Assembly (NCBI RefSeq): GCF_017168235.1
Contig: NZ_JABFAO010000001.1
Location: forward strand, 1 to 50,285
From: Rhodococcus sp. KRD197
GTDB lineage: Bacteria; Actinomycetota; Actinomycetes; Mycobacteriales; Mycobacteriaceae
Direction: 5' to 3'
DNA: 50,285 nucleotides
The number at the start of each line of letters is the position of its first letter. The first letter of the stretch is position 1. This document shows positions 34,731-44,242 of this stretch, in pieces. The notes beneath the pieces are model-generated. The model did no database searches. It was not told where the DNA came from and saw only the letters and a list, made by a program, of their open reading frames with translations. A program made the translations under genes and the position numbers.

Positions 34731-35482
34731 TGGCCGATTTCAGTCAGTACGGGAAGCGTCGAAAGGCCAAGGGGGGCATTGAGTCCCGAAACAAGCGCGG
34801 CGCGTTCGGGCAGACCTGGTGGGGACGGCACTTCGTCACGGCGATGGAGGATCTGGCCGATCCGGGGCGGATTGCACGCGGTCGGACGTACGCGCGTCAG
34901 GGGCAGGTCCTCAATCTCGGTGTCGAACGCGGTCAGTTCTACGGCGAGGTGCAGGGTAGCCAGCTCGAGCCGTTCTCGGCCTCCGTCACCGTCGAACCGC
35001 TCACGCAGGGCGAGGTCGCGGCATTGGTGGGCCGAGTGAAATCCAATCCGGGCATGCTCGCGGAACTGGCCTCCAATGCGATTCCGCAGGCGTTGGCGTC
35101 GACGCTGTTGCCGCACGATCGGGGGCAACTCGATTTCGACTGTTCCTGCCCCGACGACGGGTGGCCGTGCAAGCACGCTGCTGCGCTGATGTACATCGCG
35201 GCCGAGCACATCGACTCCTCGGCGGCGACCATCCTCACTCTGCGCGGGGTGGACCTCGATGAACTCATCGAAGGTGTCGGAGACGCGGAGGTGGAGTTCG
35301 ATAGCGACGACTGGTTCGGCGATGCCACGCGGCTGCCCGCGCTGCCTATGGTCGACTTCTCGCCGGCGATGGACGACCTCGACCCGCTGCTTCTGCGGCG
35401 GGTGTTTCGCGCGGGTGGCGCTGAGGAGAACGAGGTCAGCCGGGCTGTCGCCGATCTGAAAGCGTTCTACACCCGCCTGTAG
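34730..35482 (+). CDS. SWIM zinc-finger protein, HelZ partner
   Basis: The 250-aa protein has a basic N-terminus (YGKRRKAKGGIESRNKRGAF), a WWGRHFVTAMEDLADPGRI block and the SWIM motif DFDCSCPDDGWPCKHAAALM near residues 137-156, which fits CxCxnCxH zinc binding. SWIM fingers bind DNA or proteins. Its ATG overlaps the helZ stop, so both are made together and probably act as a complex. The C-terminal part is acidic (VEFDSDDWFGDATRLPALP). Confidence 0.92.
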   Translation: MADFSQYGKRRKAKGGIESRNKRGAFGQTWWGRHFVTAMEDLADPGRIARGRTYARQGQVLNLGVERGQFYGEVQGSQLEPFSASVTVEPLTQGEVAALVGRVKSNPGMLAELASNAIPQALASTLLPHDRGQLDFDCSCPDDGWPCKHAAALMYIAAEHIDSSAATILTLRGVDLDELIEGVGDAEVEFDSDDWFGDATRLPALPMVDFSPAMDDLDPLLLRRVFRAGGAEENEVSRAVADLKAFYTRL

Positions 35483-35497
35483 GCGCCTTCGGCGCAT

Positions 35498-35537
35498 GTG
35501 AGTGGAAGTACATAGCCCGCTATGTACTTCCACTCAC
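35498..35537 (+). terminator. 18-bp perfect hairpin after the helZ-SWIM operon
   Basis: GTGAGTGGAAGTACATAG and its exact complement enclose a CCCG loop, 16 nt after the SWIM gene stop. No T-run follows, so it may end transcription by another route or serve as a binding site just before the mmsA promoter. Confidence 0.65.
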
Positions 35538-35545
35538 GTAGAGTA

Positions 35546-35573
35546 TGGACATACGTGGACATCCAACTATAGG
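35546..35573 (+). promoter_or_regulatory. Candidate promoter with tandem TGGACAT boxes for the valine degradation operon
   Basis: A -35-like TGGACA (35546-35551) and a -10-like TATAGG (35568-35573) are 16 bp apart, about 40 bp before the mmsA ATG. TGGACAT occurs twice, 10 bp apart (35546 and 35556), and the second copy lies inside the spacer, so a regulator bound there would affect transcription. Confidence 0.5.
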
Positions 35574-35614
35574 ATGAGCACACTTAATTCTCGTATCTGA
35601 ACAGGACGGATCTC

Positions 35615-37117
35615 ATGCGCGAACTCACGCATTTCATCGGCGGCAAGCACGTCTCCGGCGAGTCGGGCAACTTCGGCGACGTCTTCGACCCCAACACCGG
35701 CGAGGTTCAGGCCAAGGTGCCTCTCGCCAGTGATGCCGAGGTCGAGGCGGCCATCGCCGACGCCGCACAGGCGCAGGTCGAATGGGCGAGCTGGAATCCG
35801 CAGCGACGCGCCCGCGTCCTGATGAAGTTCCTGGCGCTGATCAATCGCGATATGGACGAGTTGGCTCGGCTGCTCTCGAGTGAGCACGGCAAGACCATCG
35901 CCGACGCCAAGGGTGACGTGCAGCGAGGACTCGAGGTCGTCGAGTTCGCCACCGGCATTCCGCACCTGCTCAAGGGCGAGTACACCGAGGGCGCAGGCGG
36001 CGGAATCGATGTCTACTCGATGCGTCAGCCGCTCGGCGTCGTCGCCGGCATCACCCCGTTCAACTTCCCGGCAATGATCCCGCTGTGGAAGGCCGGACCC
36101 GCGATCGCCTGCGGCAACGCCTTCATTCTCAAGCCGTCCGAGCGTGACCCGTCCGTACCGCTCAAGCTGGCCGAACTCTTCCTCGAAGCAGGCCTTCCGC
36201 CAGGGGTGTTCAACGTCGTCAACGGCGGCAAGAACGCCGTCGACGTGCTGCTCAACGACGATCGCGTCAAGGCCGTCGGCTTTGTCGGATCCACCCCCAT
36301 CGCGCAGTACATCTATGAGACGGCAGCCAAGAACGGTAAGCGCGCACAGTGCTTCGGCGGCGCCAAGAACCACGCCCTCGTCATGCCCGATGCCGACCTC
36401 GACCAGGTCGCCGACGCGCTGCTCGGTGCCGCGTACGGATCCGCAGGCGAGCGTTGCATGGCCATCTCGGTTGCCGTTCCCGTCGGCGAGGAGACCGCAG
36501 ACGCCCTGGTCGCCAAGCTGACCGAGCGTGTCGCGAAGCTGAAGATCGGCCGCTCCGACGACGAGGACGCAGACTTCGGTCCGCTTGTCGGCAGCGACGC
36601 GTTGAAGCGGGTCAACGACTACACCCAGATCGGTGTGGACGAGGGCGCCGAGCTCGTCGTCGACGGCCGTGGCTTCAGTCTCGAAGGCCACGAGAACGGA
36701 TTCTTCGCCGGTGCAACGCTGTTCGACAAAGTGACGACCGACATGCGGATCTACAAGGAAGAAATCTTCGGACCGGTCCTGATCGTCGTGCGGGCGAAGG
36801 ACTACGAGGACGCGCTGCGTTTGCCGTCCGAGCACGAGTACGGCAACGGCGTCTCGATCTTCACCCGAGACGGTGACACCGCTCGTGACTTCTGCTCGCG
36901 GGTCCAGGTCGGCATGGTCGGGGTCAACGTTCCGATCCCCGTGCCGATCGCGTACCACACGTTCGGCGGCTGGAAGAAGTCCGGATTCGGCGATCTGAAC
37001 CAGCACGGACCGGACTCGGTGCGGTTCTACACCAAGACCAAGACCGTCACTCAGCGCTGGCCGTCCGGCAAGAAAGAGGCTGCTGCAAACCACTTCGTCA
37101 TCCCGAACATGGACTGA
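35615..37117 (+). CDS. mmsA: CoA-acylating methylmalonate-semialdehyde dehydrogenase
   Basis: The 500-aa aldehyde dehydrogenase has FIGGKHVSGESGNFGDVFDP, the NAD-binding region VVAGITPFNFPAMIPLWKAG, AVGFVGSTPIAQYIYE, the catalytic Cys in GSAGERCMAISVAV near residue 284, and the C-terminal GVNVPIPVPIAYHTFGGWKK typical of MmsA. It converts methylmalonate semialdehyde to propionyl-CoA, and malonate semialdehyde to acetyl-CoA, so it can also drain the product of the pyrimidine operon. It is the first of five tightly linked genes. Confidence 0.96.
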   Translation: MRELTHFIGGKHVSGESGNFGDVFDPNTGEVQAKVPLASDAEVEAAIADAAQAQVEWASWNPQRRARVLMKFLALINRDMDELARLLSSEHGKTIADAKGDVQRGLEVVEFATGIPHLLKGEYTEGAGGGIDVYSMRQPLGVVAGITPFNFPAMIPLWKAGPAIACGNAFILKPSERDPSVPLKLAELFLEAGLPPGVFNVVNGGKNAVDVLLNDDRVKAVGFVGSTPIAQYIYETAAKNGKRAQCFGGAKNHALVMPDADLDQVADALLGAAYGSAGERCMAISVAVPVGEETADALVAKLTERVAKLKIGRSDDEDADFGPLVGSDALKRVNDYTQIGVDEGAELVVDGRGFSLEGHENGFFAGATLFDKVTTDMRIYKEEIFGPVLIVVRAKDYEDALRLPSEHEYGNGVSIFTRDGDTARDFCSRVQVGMVGVNVPIPVPIAYHTFGGWKKSGFGDLNQHGPDSVRFYTKTKTVTQRWPSGKKEAAANHFVIPNMD

Positions 37118-37120
37118 CGC

Positions 37121-38260
37121 ATGTTCACACTCACGGAGGACGAGCGGGCGATCAACGAGACGGTCAGGGACTTCGCCGACGAGTTCCTCGCCCCGAACGC
37201 CGTCGAATGGGACCAGAGCAAACACTTCCCGGTGGACGTGCTGCGCAAAGCCGCCGGCTTGGGAATGGGCGGAATCTACATCGGCGAGGACGTCGGTGGT
37301 TCCGGGCTGACCAGGCTCGACGCGGCCCGGATCTTCGAGCAACTCGCCACGGGTGACCCGTCCATCGCTGCGTACATCTCCATCCACAATATGGTCGCGT
37401 GGATGATCGACACCTACGGCAACGAGGAGCAGCGTCGCCGCTGGGTGCCGGGCCTGTGCTCGATGGACCAGTTGGGCAGCTACTGCCTGACCGAGCCCGG
37501 CGCCGGTTCGGATGCGGCGGCATTGAGTACCAAGGCTGTGCGCGACGGCGACGACTACATCCTCAACGGCGTCAAGCAGTTCATCTCGGGCGCGGGAACA
37601 TCGGATGTCTACGTCGTGATGGTGCGGACCGGTGACGCCGGACCGAAGGGGATTTCGGCGATCATCGTCCCGAAGGAGTCGGAGGGTCTGTCCTTCGGCG
37701 CCAACGAGAAGAAGATGGGATGGAACGCCCAGCCGACGAGGCAGGTTGTCTTCGAGGATGTTCGGGTGCCGGCGGCGAACCTGCTGGGCAACGAGGGGGA
37801 CGGCTTCCGGATCGCGATGAACGGCCTCAACGGTGGCCGGCTCAACATCGCGGCATGTTCGATCGGGGGCGCGCAGAGTGCACTCGACAAGGCTGTTGCG
37901 TATCTGCTCGAACGCCGGGCATTCGGTGCCCGGTTGCTCGACGCGCAAGCGTTGCAGTTTCGTCTCGCTGACATGAAGACCGAGCTCGAAGCCGCGCGCA
38001 CGATGCTACTGCGCGCTGCCGACGCGTTGCAGAACGACGCTCCCGACAAAGTCGAACTGTGTGCAATGGCAAAGAGATTCGCCACCGATACCGGTTTCGA
38101 GGTCGCGAACGACGCACTGCAGTTGCTCGGCGGCTACGGTTACCTCGCGGAGTACGGTGTGGAGAAGATCGTTCGCGATCTGCGTGTGCACCAAATCCTC
38201 GAAGGAAGCAACGAGATCATGCGAGTCGTCGTGGCTCGCTCGATTGTGGGAGCAGCATGA
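37121..38260 (+). CDS. Acyl-CoA dehydrogenase (probable isobutyryl-CoA dehydrogenase)
   Basis: The 379-aa flavoprotein has [20 protein letters not shown], the FAD-binding [38 protein letters not shown] and the end [19 protein letters not shown] with the catalytic-base region [16 protein letters not shown]. Sequence and position fit isobutyryl-CoA dehydrogenase, giving methacrylyl-CoA in valine breakdown. The ATG comes 3 nt after the mmsA stop without its own ribosome binding site, so translation is coupled. Confidence 0.93.
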   Translation: MFTLTEDERAINETVRDFADEFLAPNAVEWDQSKHFPVDVLRKAAGLGMGGIYIGEDVGGSGLTRLDAARIFEQLATGDPSIAAYISIHNMVAWMIDTYGNEEQRRRWVPGLCSMDQLGSYCLTEPGAGSDAAALSTKAVRDGDDYILNGVKQFISGAGTSDVYVVMVRTGDAGPKGISAIIVPKESEGLSFGANEKKMGWNAQPTRQVVFEDVRVPAANLLGNEGDGFRIAMNGLNGGRLNIAACSIGGAQSALDKAVAYLLERRAFGARLLDAQALQFRLADMKTELEAARTMLLRAADALQNDAPDKVELCAMAKRFATDTGFEVANDALQLLGGYGYLAEYGVEKIVRDLRVHQILEGSNEIMRVVVARSIVGAA

Positions 38261-39300
38261 CAGAGCCTCAGGTTATGTTCGACGAGCGTGGTGGTGTCGG
38301 CCGTATCACGCTGAACCGCCCGAAAGCCATCAATGCGCTGAACCATGCGATGGTGCGTGAGATTGCGCCGCAGCTCGACGCGTGGGCCGCGGACGAGAGC
38401 ATCGACACGGTGCTGTTGGTGGGAGCCGGCGAGCGCGGTCTCTGCGCGGGCGGCGACATCGTGTCGATCTATCACGACGCGAAGGATGGCGGGACCGGGA
38501 CGAAGGACTTCTGGCGCGAGGAGTACATCCTCAATGCGGCGATCGCTCGGTTCTCCAAGCCGTATGTCGCGATCATGGACGGCGTCGTCATGGGTGGTGG
38601 CGTCGGATTGTCTGCGCATGCGAACACTCGCATCGTCACCGAACGCTCCAAGATCGCGATGCCCGAGGTCGGGATCGGTTTCATCCCCGACGTCGGTGGC
38701 ACGTACCTGCTCGCCCGTGCGCCGGGTGAACTCGGCACGCATCTCGCTCTGACGACGGCGCGTATGGACGCAGCCGACGCCATCGCGGCCGGCTTCGCAG
38801 ATCACTTCATGCCCTCGGAGAACTTGGAGAAGTTCTACCAGGCGCTGGAGTCCGGTTCGGTCTCGGATGCATTGTCCGAGTTCACCGAGCCTGCACCGGA
38901 ATCGACGCTGGCCGGTGCTCGCGCATGGATCGACGAGGCCTACAGTGCCGACACCGTCGAGGAGATCCTCGTACGTCTTCGTCGCAGCGCCGCGTCCGAG
39001 GCACAGAAGGCAGCCGGCGACATCGAGTCGAAGTCGCCCGTCGCCCTCAAAGTGACGTTGAAGTCGCTGCGCAGTGCCGCCCAGGCATCCTCGCTCGAGC
39101 AGGTGTTGAACGAGGAGTACCGGGTTTCTCTCGCGAGTCTGAGCTCACACGATCTCGTCGAAGGAATTCGCGCGCAGGTCGTGGAGAAGGACCGAAACCC
39201 CGCGTGGTCACCGGCGACTCTCGCAGACGTGACACAGGACGATGTCGATCGGTACTTCGAGCCCCTGGGCGACGCCGAACTGAAACTGGAGACAGCATGA
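38257..39300 (+). CDS. 3-Hydroxyisobutyryl-CoA hydrolase-like crotonase protein
   Basis: The 347-aa crotonase-fold protein has [19 protein letters not shown], the oxyanion region [35 protein letters not shown] and [20 protein letters not shown]. The insertion after GGDI and the longer C-terminal part ([16 protein letters not shown]) identify the HIBCH branch, not simple hydratases. It would release CoA from 3-hydroxyisobutyryl-CoA. The ATG overlaps the upstream stop in ATGA. Confidence 0.93.
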   Translation: MTEPQVMFDERGGVGRITLNRPKAINALNHAMVREIAPQLDAWAADESIDTVLLVGAGERGLCAGGDIVSIYHDAKDGGTGTKDFWREEYILNAAIARFSKPYVAIMDGVVMGGGVGLSAHANTRIVTERSKIAMPEVGIGFIPDVGGTYLLARAPGELGTHLALTTARMDAADAIAAGFADHFMPSENLEKFYQALESGSVSDALSEFTEPAPESTLAGARAWIDEAYSADTVEEILVRLRRSAASEAQKAAGDIESKSPVALKVTLKSLRSAAQASSLEQVLNEEYRVSLASLSSHDLVEGIRAQVVEKDRNPAWSPATLADVTQDDVDRYFEPLGDAELKLETA

Positions 39301-40205
39301 GTGAGAAAACAATTGGGTTCATCGGTCTCGGCCACATGGGCGGACCGATGGCGGCGAACCTCGTCGCAGCCGGGTACACCGTGCAGGGTTTCGACCTGGT
39401 GCCGGCCGCGCTCGAGCAGGCGAAGTCCGACGGGGTCACCGTCGTCGACTCGGCGCTCGCGGCCGTGCAGGATGCTTCCATCGTGGTCACGATGCTTCCC
39501 AACGGGCGTCTCGTCCTCGACCTGTATGCGGATCTGCTGCCCGCTGCGGCGCCCGGCACGTTGTTCGTCGATTCCTCGACAATCGATGTCGCCGATGCGC
39601 ACGCCGCGCACAAGATGGTTCAGGCGGCCGGTCACCGCGGGCTCGACGCACCTGTCTCGGGTGGCGTCGGGGGAGCGGCGGCCGGAACACTGACGTTCAT
39701 GGTCGGTGGATCGGAGGACGATTTCGCCTCCGCTGCCGAGATTCTCGATGTCATGGGCCGAAAGGTCGTGCACTGCGGCGCAGCAGGGAACGGTCAGGCG
39801 GCGAAGATCTGCAACAACATGATTCTCGGTGTCTCGATGATCGCGATCAGCGAGGCCTTCGTTCTCGGCGAGAAGTTGGGTCTGAGCAACCAGGCGTTGT
39901 TCGACGTTGCCTCCACCGCTTCGGGCCAGTGCTGGGCCCTGACGACCAACTGTCCGGTACCCGGTCCCGTTCCCACCAGCCCCGCCAACAATGACTACAA
40001 GCCCGGTTTCGCGGCGGCGTTGATGGACAAGGATCTGTCACTCGCGGCGAACGCGCTGCGAGACAACGGAGTCGACGGTGTGCTCGGTCTGCAAGCCGCC
40101 GAGTTGTACGCGCGGTTCAAGGGTGAATCGGGTGGCGGCACCGACGTCGATTTCTCCGGCATCATCAACGATATCCGCGCACGATCGACAGGAACCAATT
40201 CATGA
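39297..40205 (+). CDS. mmsB: 3-Hydroxyisobutyrate dehydrogenase
   Basis: The 302-aa protein has the Rossmann start [58 protein letters not shown] with the substrate-binding Ser/Gly, and catalytic Lys in [19 protein letters not shown]. It oxidises 3-hydroxyisobutyrate to methylmalonate semialdehyde with NAD+. The ATG overlaps the upstream stop (ATGA). An apparent N-terminal extension back to 38925 lies inside the hydrolase gene and is rejected. Confidence 0.96.
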   Translation: MSEKTIGFIGLGHMGGPMAANLVAAGYTVQGFDLVPAALEQAKSDGVTVVDSALAAVQDASIVVTMLPNGRLVLDLYADLLPAAAPGTLFVDSSTIDVADAHAAHKMVQAAGHRGLDAPVSGGVGGAAAGTLTFMVGGSEDDFASAAEILDVMGRKVVHCGAAGNGQAAKICNNMILGVSMIAISEAFVLGEKLGLSNQALFDVASTASGQCWALTTNCPVPGPVPTSPANNDYKPGFAAALMDKDLSLAANALRDNGVDGVLGLQAAELYARFKGESGGGTDVDFSGIINDIRARSTGTNS

Positions 40206-40993
40206 GCAGCCCCGAAACGACAACTTTCGAGACCATCCTGGTCGAACGCCGGGGACGCGTAGGAATCATCACGCTCAACCGTCCGAAAGCACTCAACGCG
40301 TTGAACTCGCAGTTGATGCGTGAGGTCGTCTCCGTCGTCGACGATTTCGATCGTGACGAGGGCATCGGGGCGATCCTCGTCACCGGTTCGGAAAAGGCAT
40401 TCGCGGCCGGTGCGGACATCAAGGAGATGCAGCCGAAGTCGTACATGGACGTCTATCTCGACGATTTCTTCACTGCGTGGGATCGGCTGTCTGCGGCGCG
40501 CACTCCGCTGGTGGCCGCGGTTTCCGGTTACGCCCTCGGCGGCGGATGCGAGTTGGCGATGCTGTGCGACGTGCTCATCGCGGCTGACACCGCGGTGTTC
40601 GGTCAACCCGAGATCAAGCTGGGTGTCATCCCGGGTATCGGTGGTTCGCAGCGCCTCACTCGTGCGGTGGGCAAGGCCAAGGCCATGGAGATGTGCCTGA
40701 CGGGTCGCAACATGAAGGTCGAGGAGGCCGAGCGTGCGGGCCTGGTGTCGCGAATCGTTCCGGCTGCGGATCTACTCGACGACGCCATCGCCACCGCCAC
40801 CACCATTGCCGAGATGTCGCTGCCGATCGCGATGATGGCCAAGGAAGCGGTGAACCGTTCCTACGAGAGCACTCTCGCCGAGGGTGTTCGGTTCGAGCGT
40901 CGGTTGTTCCACTCGACATTCGCGACGGAGGACCAGAAGGAAGGGATGGCGGCGTTCGTCGACAAGCGTCAACCGACGTTCGTCAACCGCTGA
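40202..40993 (+). CDS. Enoyl-CoA hydratase (methacrylyl-CoA hydratase role)
   Basis: The 263-aa crotonase has [59 protein letters not shown] with the first catalytic Glu and [20 protein letters not shown] with the second. Both Glu residues mark a true hydratase (ECHS1-like). In this operon it would add water to methacrylyl-CoA. The ATG overlaps the mmsB stop. Its last 25 bases overlap the end of the convergent Hsp70-like gene. Confidence 0.94.
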   Translation: MSSPETTTFETILVERRGRVGIITLNRPKALNALNSQLMREVVSVVDDFDRDEGIGAILVTGSEKAFAAGADIKEMQPKSYMDVYLDDFFTAWDRLSAARTPLVAAVSGYALGGGCELAMLCDVLIAADTAVFGQPEIKLGVIPGIGGSQRLTRAVGKAKAMEMCLTGRNMKVEEAERAGLVSRIVPAADLLDDAIATATTIAEMSLPIAMMAKEAVNRSYESTLAEGVRFERRLFHSTFATEDQKEGMAAFVDKRQPTFVNR

Positions 40994-41802
40994 CCGCTCG
41001 ACAGTAGGGCCGCCCCGCGCGCGGACACGAGCTCGGGGCGGTGCGGAATCACGATGCGAGGGCCGAGTTTCGACTCGAAGGCCACCGCGATCGATGCGAT
41101 GTTCGCGCCGCCCCCGAGCAGCACGATCGATGCCGGTTCGATTCCGGACAGTTCGATGGTTTGCTCGACGATCATCCTCGCGTACCGAACCGGCCCGGCG
41201 GTGATGTCGTCGAAATCTCTGCGCGTGAACACGTGATTGCCACGGCCGTCCAGGTCGCGAGCATTGACGACCCCGCCCTCGCTCAATCTCTCCTTGACCG
41301 ACCGCGCCGTATCGACATCGGTGCGAACACCGTGGACGGCGAGGTGGCGTCGGACCAGTTGGTCGAGGTCGTCTCCGCCGAAGGACGTGGCCCGCTGCGA
41401 GGTGACCATGGCTCCCCTCGCCAGATCGACGACGGATACGCTCATCCCGGTGCTGCCCAGATCGCACAGCACTGTGGCCCCGTGTGCGGGAACGGTTCCG
41501 GTGAAACGAAGGTAGCGGAGCTGAGCTACGGTATCGGGCACCAACTGGGCCGAACCCACATCTTCACGCGCATCGAACTCGTCGCCCGAGCGGTAGGCGA
41601 TCGCCGAATGCTCGACGTGCACATCGAGTGTGGACGCAACTGCATGAAGAGCTGAAATAGCGTCGACGACGGTCGATGCCAGCGATCGGTCTCCTCGGCG
41701 ACGAACCGTCCGGGTCGCAAGCGGCGCGCGGTGCGGACTGTCCAGGTGAGTCAGAATTGCTCGCGCACCGTGTGCACCCGCCCCGACACCCACTACCAAC
41801 AT
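40969..41802 (-). CDS. Stand-alone Hsp70/actin-fold ATPase-like protein
   Basis: The 277-aa protein resembles part of an Hsp70-type ATPase. Visible are the phosphate-2-like loop [19 protein letters not shown] near residue 110, [35 protein letters not shown] and the adenosine motif [17 protein letters not shown], then [14 protein letters not shown] [10 protein letters not shown]. The first 95 residues are shortened compared with DnaK and the substrate-binding domain is absent. Similar actin-fold proteins are common in Mycobacteriales; the function is unknown. ATG at 41802. It converges on the valine operon. Confidence 0.8.
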   Translation of the reverse strand: MLVVGVGAGAHGARAILTHLDSPHRAPLATRTVRRRGDRSLASTVVDAISALHAVASTLDVHVEHSAIAYRSGDEFDAREDVGSAQLVPDTVAQLRYLRFTGTVPAHGATVLCDLGSTGMSVSVVDLARGAMVTSQRATSFGGDDLDQLVRRHLAVHGVRTDVDTARSVKERLSEGGVVNARDLDGRGNHVFTRRDFDDITAGPVRYARMIVEQTIELSGIEPASIVLLGGGANIASIAVAFESKLGPRIVIPHRPELVSARGAALLSSGQRLTNVG

Positions 41803-41880
41803 CGAGCTACTCCCACCTGGCGCGACCCCCCGCCGCGTTCCGGATTCATTTCATCACGGATCGACGCCGGTCGGCGCGTC

Positions 41881-42414
41881 TCACCAGGTAGGCGCCGTGC
41901 CGGTGTCGTCGAAATCACCGGCTGCCCTCCTGAGTTCGGCAAGGATTCGAACCAGCGAGGTGAGCTTGTCGTCGCTGAGGCCCGGCTTCGCGAACACCTG
42001 ATCGTTGAGCCTTTCCGTGGCATCGACCGCCAGCTTGCGACCGGATTCGGTGATCTCCACCAGCGTCGTCCGACGGTCGCTCGGATGCGGCGTCCTGCGA
42101 ACGTATCCTGCTGTCTCGAGCCGGTCCACCGCATTGGTGACACTGGTGGGATGAACCTGTAAGCGTGCGCTGGCCTTCGCCATCGGCAGGGCGCCGTTCT
42201 TGGTGAAGGTGAGCAAGGTCAGCAACTCGTATCGCGAGAACGTCAACCCGGTGGGTTTGAGAACTTCCTCCACACGGGCGAGCATGATCTGCTGAGCACG
42301 CATCAGCGAGGTGACAGCAGCCATGCCGTCGGCGACATTTCCCCACCCGTGCTTGGTCCACTGACGATGAGCCTCTGCGATGGGGTCGAGTGGAAGGCGC
42401 GACGAAGCAGACAT
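41881..42414 (-). CDS. MarR-family transcriptional regulator
   Basis: The 177-aa protein has the MarR winged helix: GLTFSRYELLTLLTFTKNG, the recognition region MAKASARLQVHPTSVTNAV and the wing GYVRRTPHPSDRRTTLVEIT. MarR proteins bind DNA as dimers and usually respond to small phenolic or lipophilic ligands. ATG at 42414 has GGGAGG 9 nt upstream; an ATG at 42423 is too close to that site. It lies 52 nt after the methyltransferase gene on the same strand and may belong to that operon. Confidence 0.93.
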   Translation of the reverse strand: MSASSRLPLDPIAEAHRQWTKHGWGNVADGMAAVTSLMRAQQIMLARVEEVLKPTGLTFSRYELLTLLTFTKNGALPMAKASARLQVHPTSVTNAVDRLETAGYVRRTPHPSDRRTTLVEITESGRKLAVDATERLNDQVFAKPGLSDDKLTSLVRILAELRRAAGDFDDTGTAPTW

Positions 42415-42466
42415 GCTGTCCATCCTCCCACGACGATGGCCTGTGAGACGCTTCCGATGGCTCGGG

Positions 42467-43057
42467 TCAGCGCGCGGCGGAAGCCTTGCGCGCGACGCTG
42501 ACGGCGAACGTGGCATCGCCGTGCCACGGCCTCAGATCCCACGTCGAAAAGCGGTGCTCCAATTCGAGCCCGACCGCGGCCAGATCCTCGTCGAACTGGC
42601 CCACGGTGTACCCCCGGTCGGTGGCGAACCCGGCGACGAACACCCCGCCAGGAACGAGATGAGCGGCGAAGTTCGACAGCGCCGCTCGCTCGGTCCCCGG
42701 CGTCATGAACACCATGACATTGCCGGCAGTGACGACGGCATCGAACTGAACGCCCAGGTCGAGCTCGGTCAGATCGGCCTGGTGGACGGTGAGGTCGGTG
42801 TGTGCTCGGGCGGCTTCGACGAACACAGGATCGAGGTCGACGGCGGTAACCCGATGGCCCCGACGCGCCAACTCGGCGCCGAGTCGTGCGGTGCCGCAAC
42901 CGGCATCGAGCACCGAACTCTTTCGCGCCAGCAGCGCATCGAGCATCCGCGCTTCTCCGTGCAGATCCGCGCCGCGCTTTTCGAGCTCCGCGAACCGTTC
43001 CACGTACTGCCGGGATTGGGCCTCGGTGTTTTCGCTCTGCCAGCGTGTGGGGGCCAT
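42467..43057 (-). CDS. SAM-dependent methyltransferase, class I
   Basis: The 196-aa protein has motif I VLDAGCGTARLGAELARRG near residue 50, motif II VTAVDLDPVFVEAAR, and QFDAVVTAGNVMVFM as the post-motif II strand. The fold is the small methyltransferase type 11/12 group; the substrate cannot be told. Its start lies 9 nt after the sulfotransferase stop, in the same operon. Confidence 0.9.
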   Translation of the reverse strand: MAPTRWQSENTEAQSRQYVERFAELEKRGADLHGEARMLDALLARKSSVLDAGCGTARLGAELARRGHRVTAVDLDPVFVEAARAHTDLTVHQADLTELDLGVQFDAVVTAGNVMVFMTPGTERAALSNFAAHLVPGGVFVAGFATDRGYTVGQFDEDLAAVGLELEHRFSTWDLRPWHGDATFAVSVARKASAAR

Positions 43058-43066
43058 GCATCGAGC

Positions 43067-44233
43067 TTATCGGTGCTCGCCGGAACGCCGCTGCTCCCCG
43101 AACCGCCTGTCCACCTCGTCGCCGTCGAGCCCGAACTCTTCGAGGGTGTACTTGTGCGAGGGACGTCTGGCACCTGTTCGACTCTCGGCGTCGATCGCGT
43201 CCATCGCGAGACGCGCGTCCTCGCTCATGCCCAGTCCGAAATGCCGATACACCTGTTCCACCGTGCCGAGCGGGTCGGCGACGAACTCGTGATAGTCGAC
43301 GTCGAAGAACTGTGCGGGGTTCGCTTCGGCCCTCGCGGCGGCGAATGTGTGCAACCCGCGTTCCCAGAGGTCGAGCTGTGTTCGCCCGATCACGCTACCG
43401 GTGAACTTGGTGCTCCAGCCCGCGGTTGCGTGCTCGGCCAAGCTGCAGGTAGATGGCATGATCGTGCGGGCCTCCCGGTGTGTCTGGATTACCAGGGCGT
43501 CGGGATAGACCGTCAAAAGGTCCTCCAGCGCGAACAGGTGGCTCGGATTCTTCAGCACCCACCGCCGCTCCGAGTCGTGCAATCCGATCAGCTGCAGGTT
43601 CCGGCGGTGACGTGCGTAGGCATTGTGCCAACTTTGCTCGGCCAACCACGAGGAGTACGTCGGCAGGTACGCCAGGCACTCGTAGGCGACCGATTGCACC
43701 GATTGGCGCAGCAGCTGCCAGCATTCTTCGACCTCGCCGGCAGACATGTAGTGCACCCCCATGAACTCGGGATGTTCTGTGTGGTGTTGCGCGAAGCCCT
43801 GCTCGATGTGTGCGAACACAGGATTGGTGGCCCACGTTTCCCGAGGAGGTCGAGGCTGTGGCACCTCGGTGAGCCACATCTCGAGTCCCTGATGAGCGGG
43901 GTCGGCCGTCAGCAGCCGATGCAGCGCAGTGGTACCTGTTCGGGGGAGCCCGGTGACGAAGATCGGGCGCTCGATCGAGACCTCGGCATGCTCGGGGTAC
44001 TGCTTCCACGCCGATTCGCTCAACAGGCGGGCGACCAACGCCCCGCGTAGAAAGAAGCGACTCATCTTCGACCCGAGCGGAGTGAGCTCGGCATCTCGCC
44101 GGTACGACTCGAGCAGCACTTCCAGCGCCTCGCTGTAGTCGTCGGTTCCGAAGTCGGTGAGGCCGCTGGCCCTGCTCGCCGAGGCGTGCAGGTCCTCTGC
44201 GGTGCCGACATCCGTGCGTTCGGTACTGGTCAC
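43067..44233 (-). CDS. PAPS-dependent sulfotransferase family protein
   Basis: The 388-aa protein has the 5'-phosphosulfate loop RPIFVTGLPRTGTTALHRLL near residue 90, LEMWLTEVPQPRPPRETW after it and the 3'-phosphate-binding strand and helix LVIQTHREARTIMPSTCSL near 255. This is the sulfotransferase family abundant in mycobacteria and rhodococci, likely to act on lipids, sterols or other small molecules. GTG at 44233. It lies 9 nt downstream of the SDR gene. The window also encodes PAPS synthesis (cysD, cysNC). Confidence 0.9.
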   Translation of the reverse strand: MTSTERTDVGTAEDLHASASRASGLTDFGTDDYSEALEVLLESYRRDAELTPLGSKMSRFFLRGALVARLLSESAWKQYPEHAEVSIERPIFVTGLPRTGTTALHRLLTADPAHQGLEMWLTEVPQPRPPRETWATNPVFAHIEQGFAQHHTEHPEFMGVHYMSAGEVEECWQLLRQSVQSVAYECLAYLPTYSSWLAEQSWHNAYARHRRNLQLIGLHDSERRWVLKNPSHLFALEDLLTVYPDALVIQTHREARTIMPSTCSLAEHATAGWSTKFTGSVIGRTQLDLWERGLHTFAAARAEANPAQFFDVDYHEFVADPLGTVEQVYRHFGLGMSEDARLAMDAIDAESRTGARRPSHKYTLEEFGLDGDEVDRRFGEQRRSGEHR

Positions 44234-44242
44234 ATCGAGCTC

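Noticed and set aside
35567..37948. A 793-codon open frame on the minus strand opposite mmsA and the acyl-CoA dehydrogenase gene
   Set aside because: Its sequence has no motif or domain, while both plus-strand genes have complete catalytic motifs. It is an antisense shadow created by GC-rich third positions.
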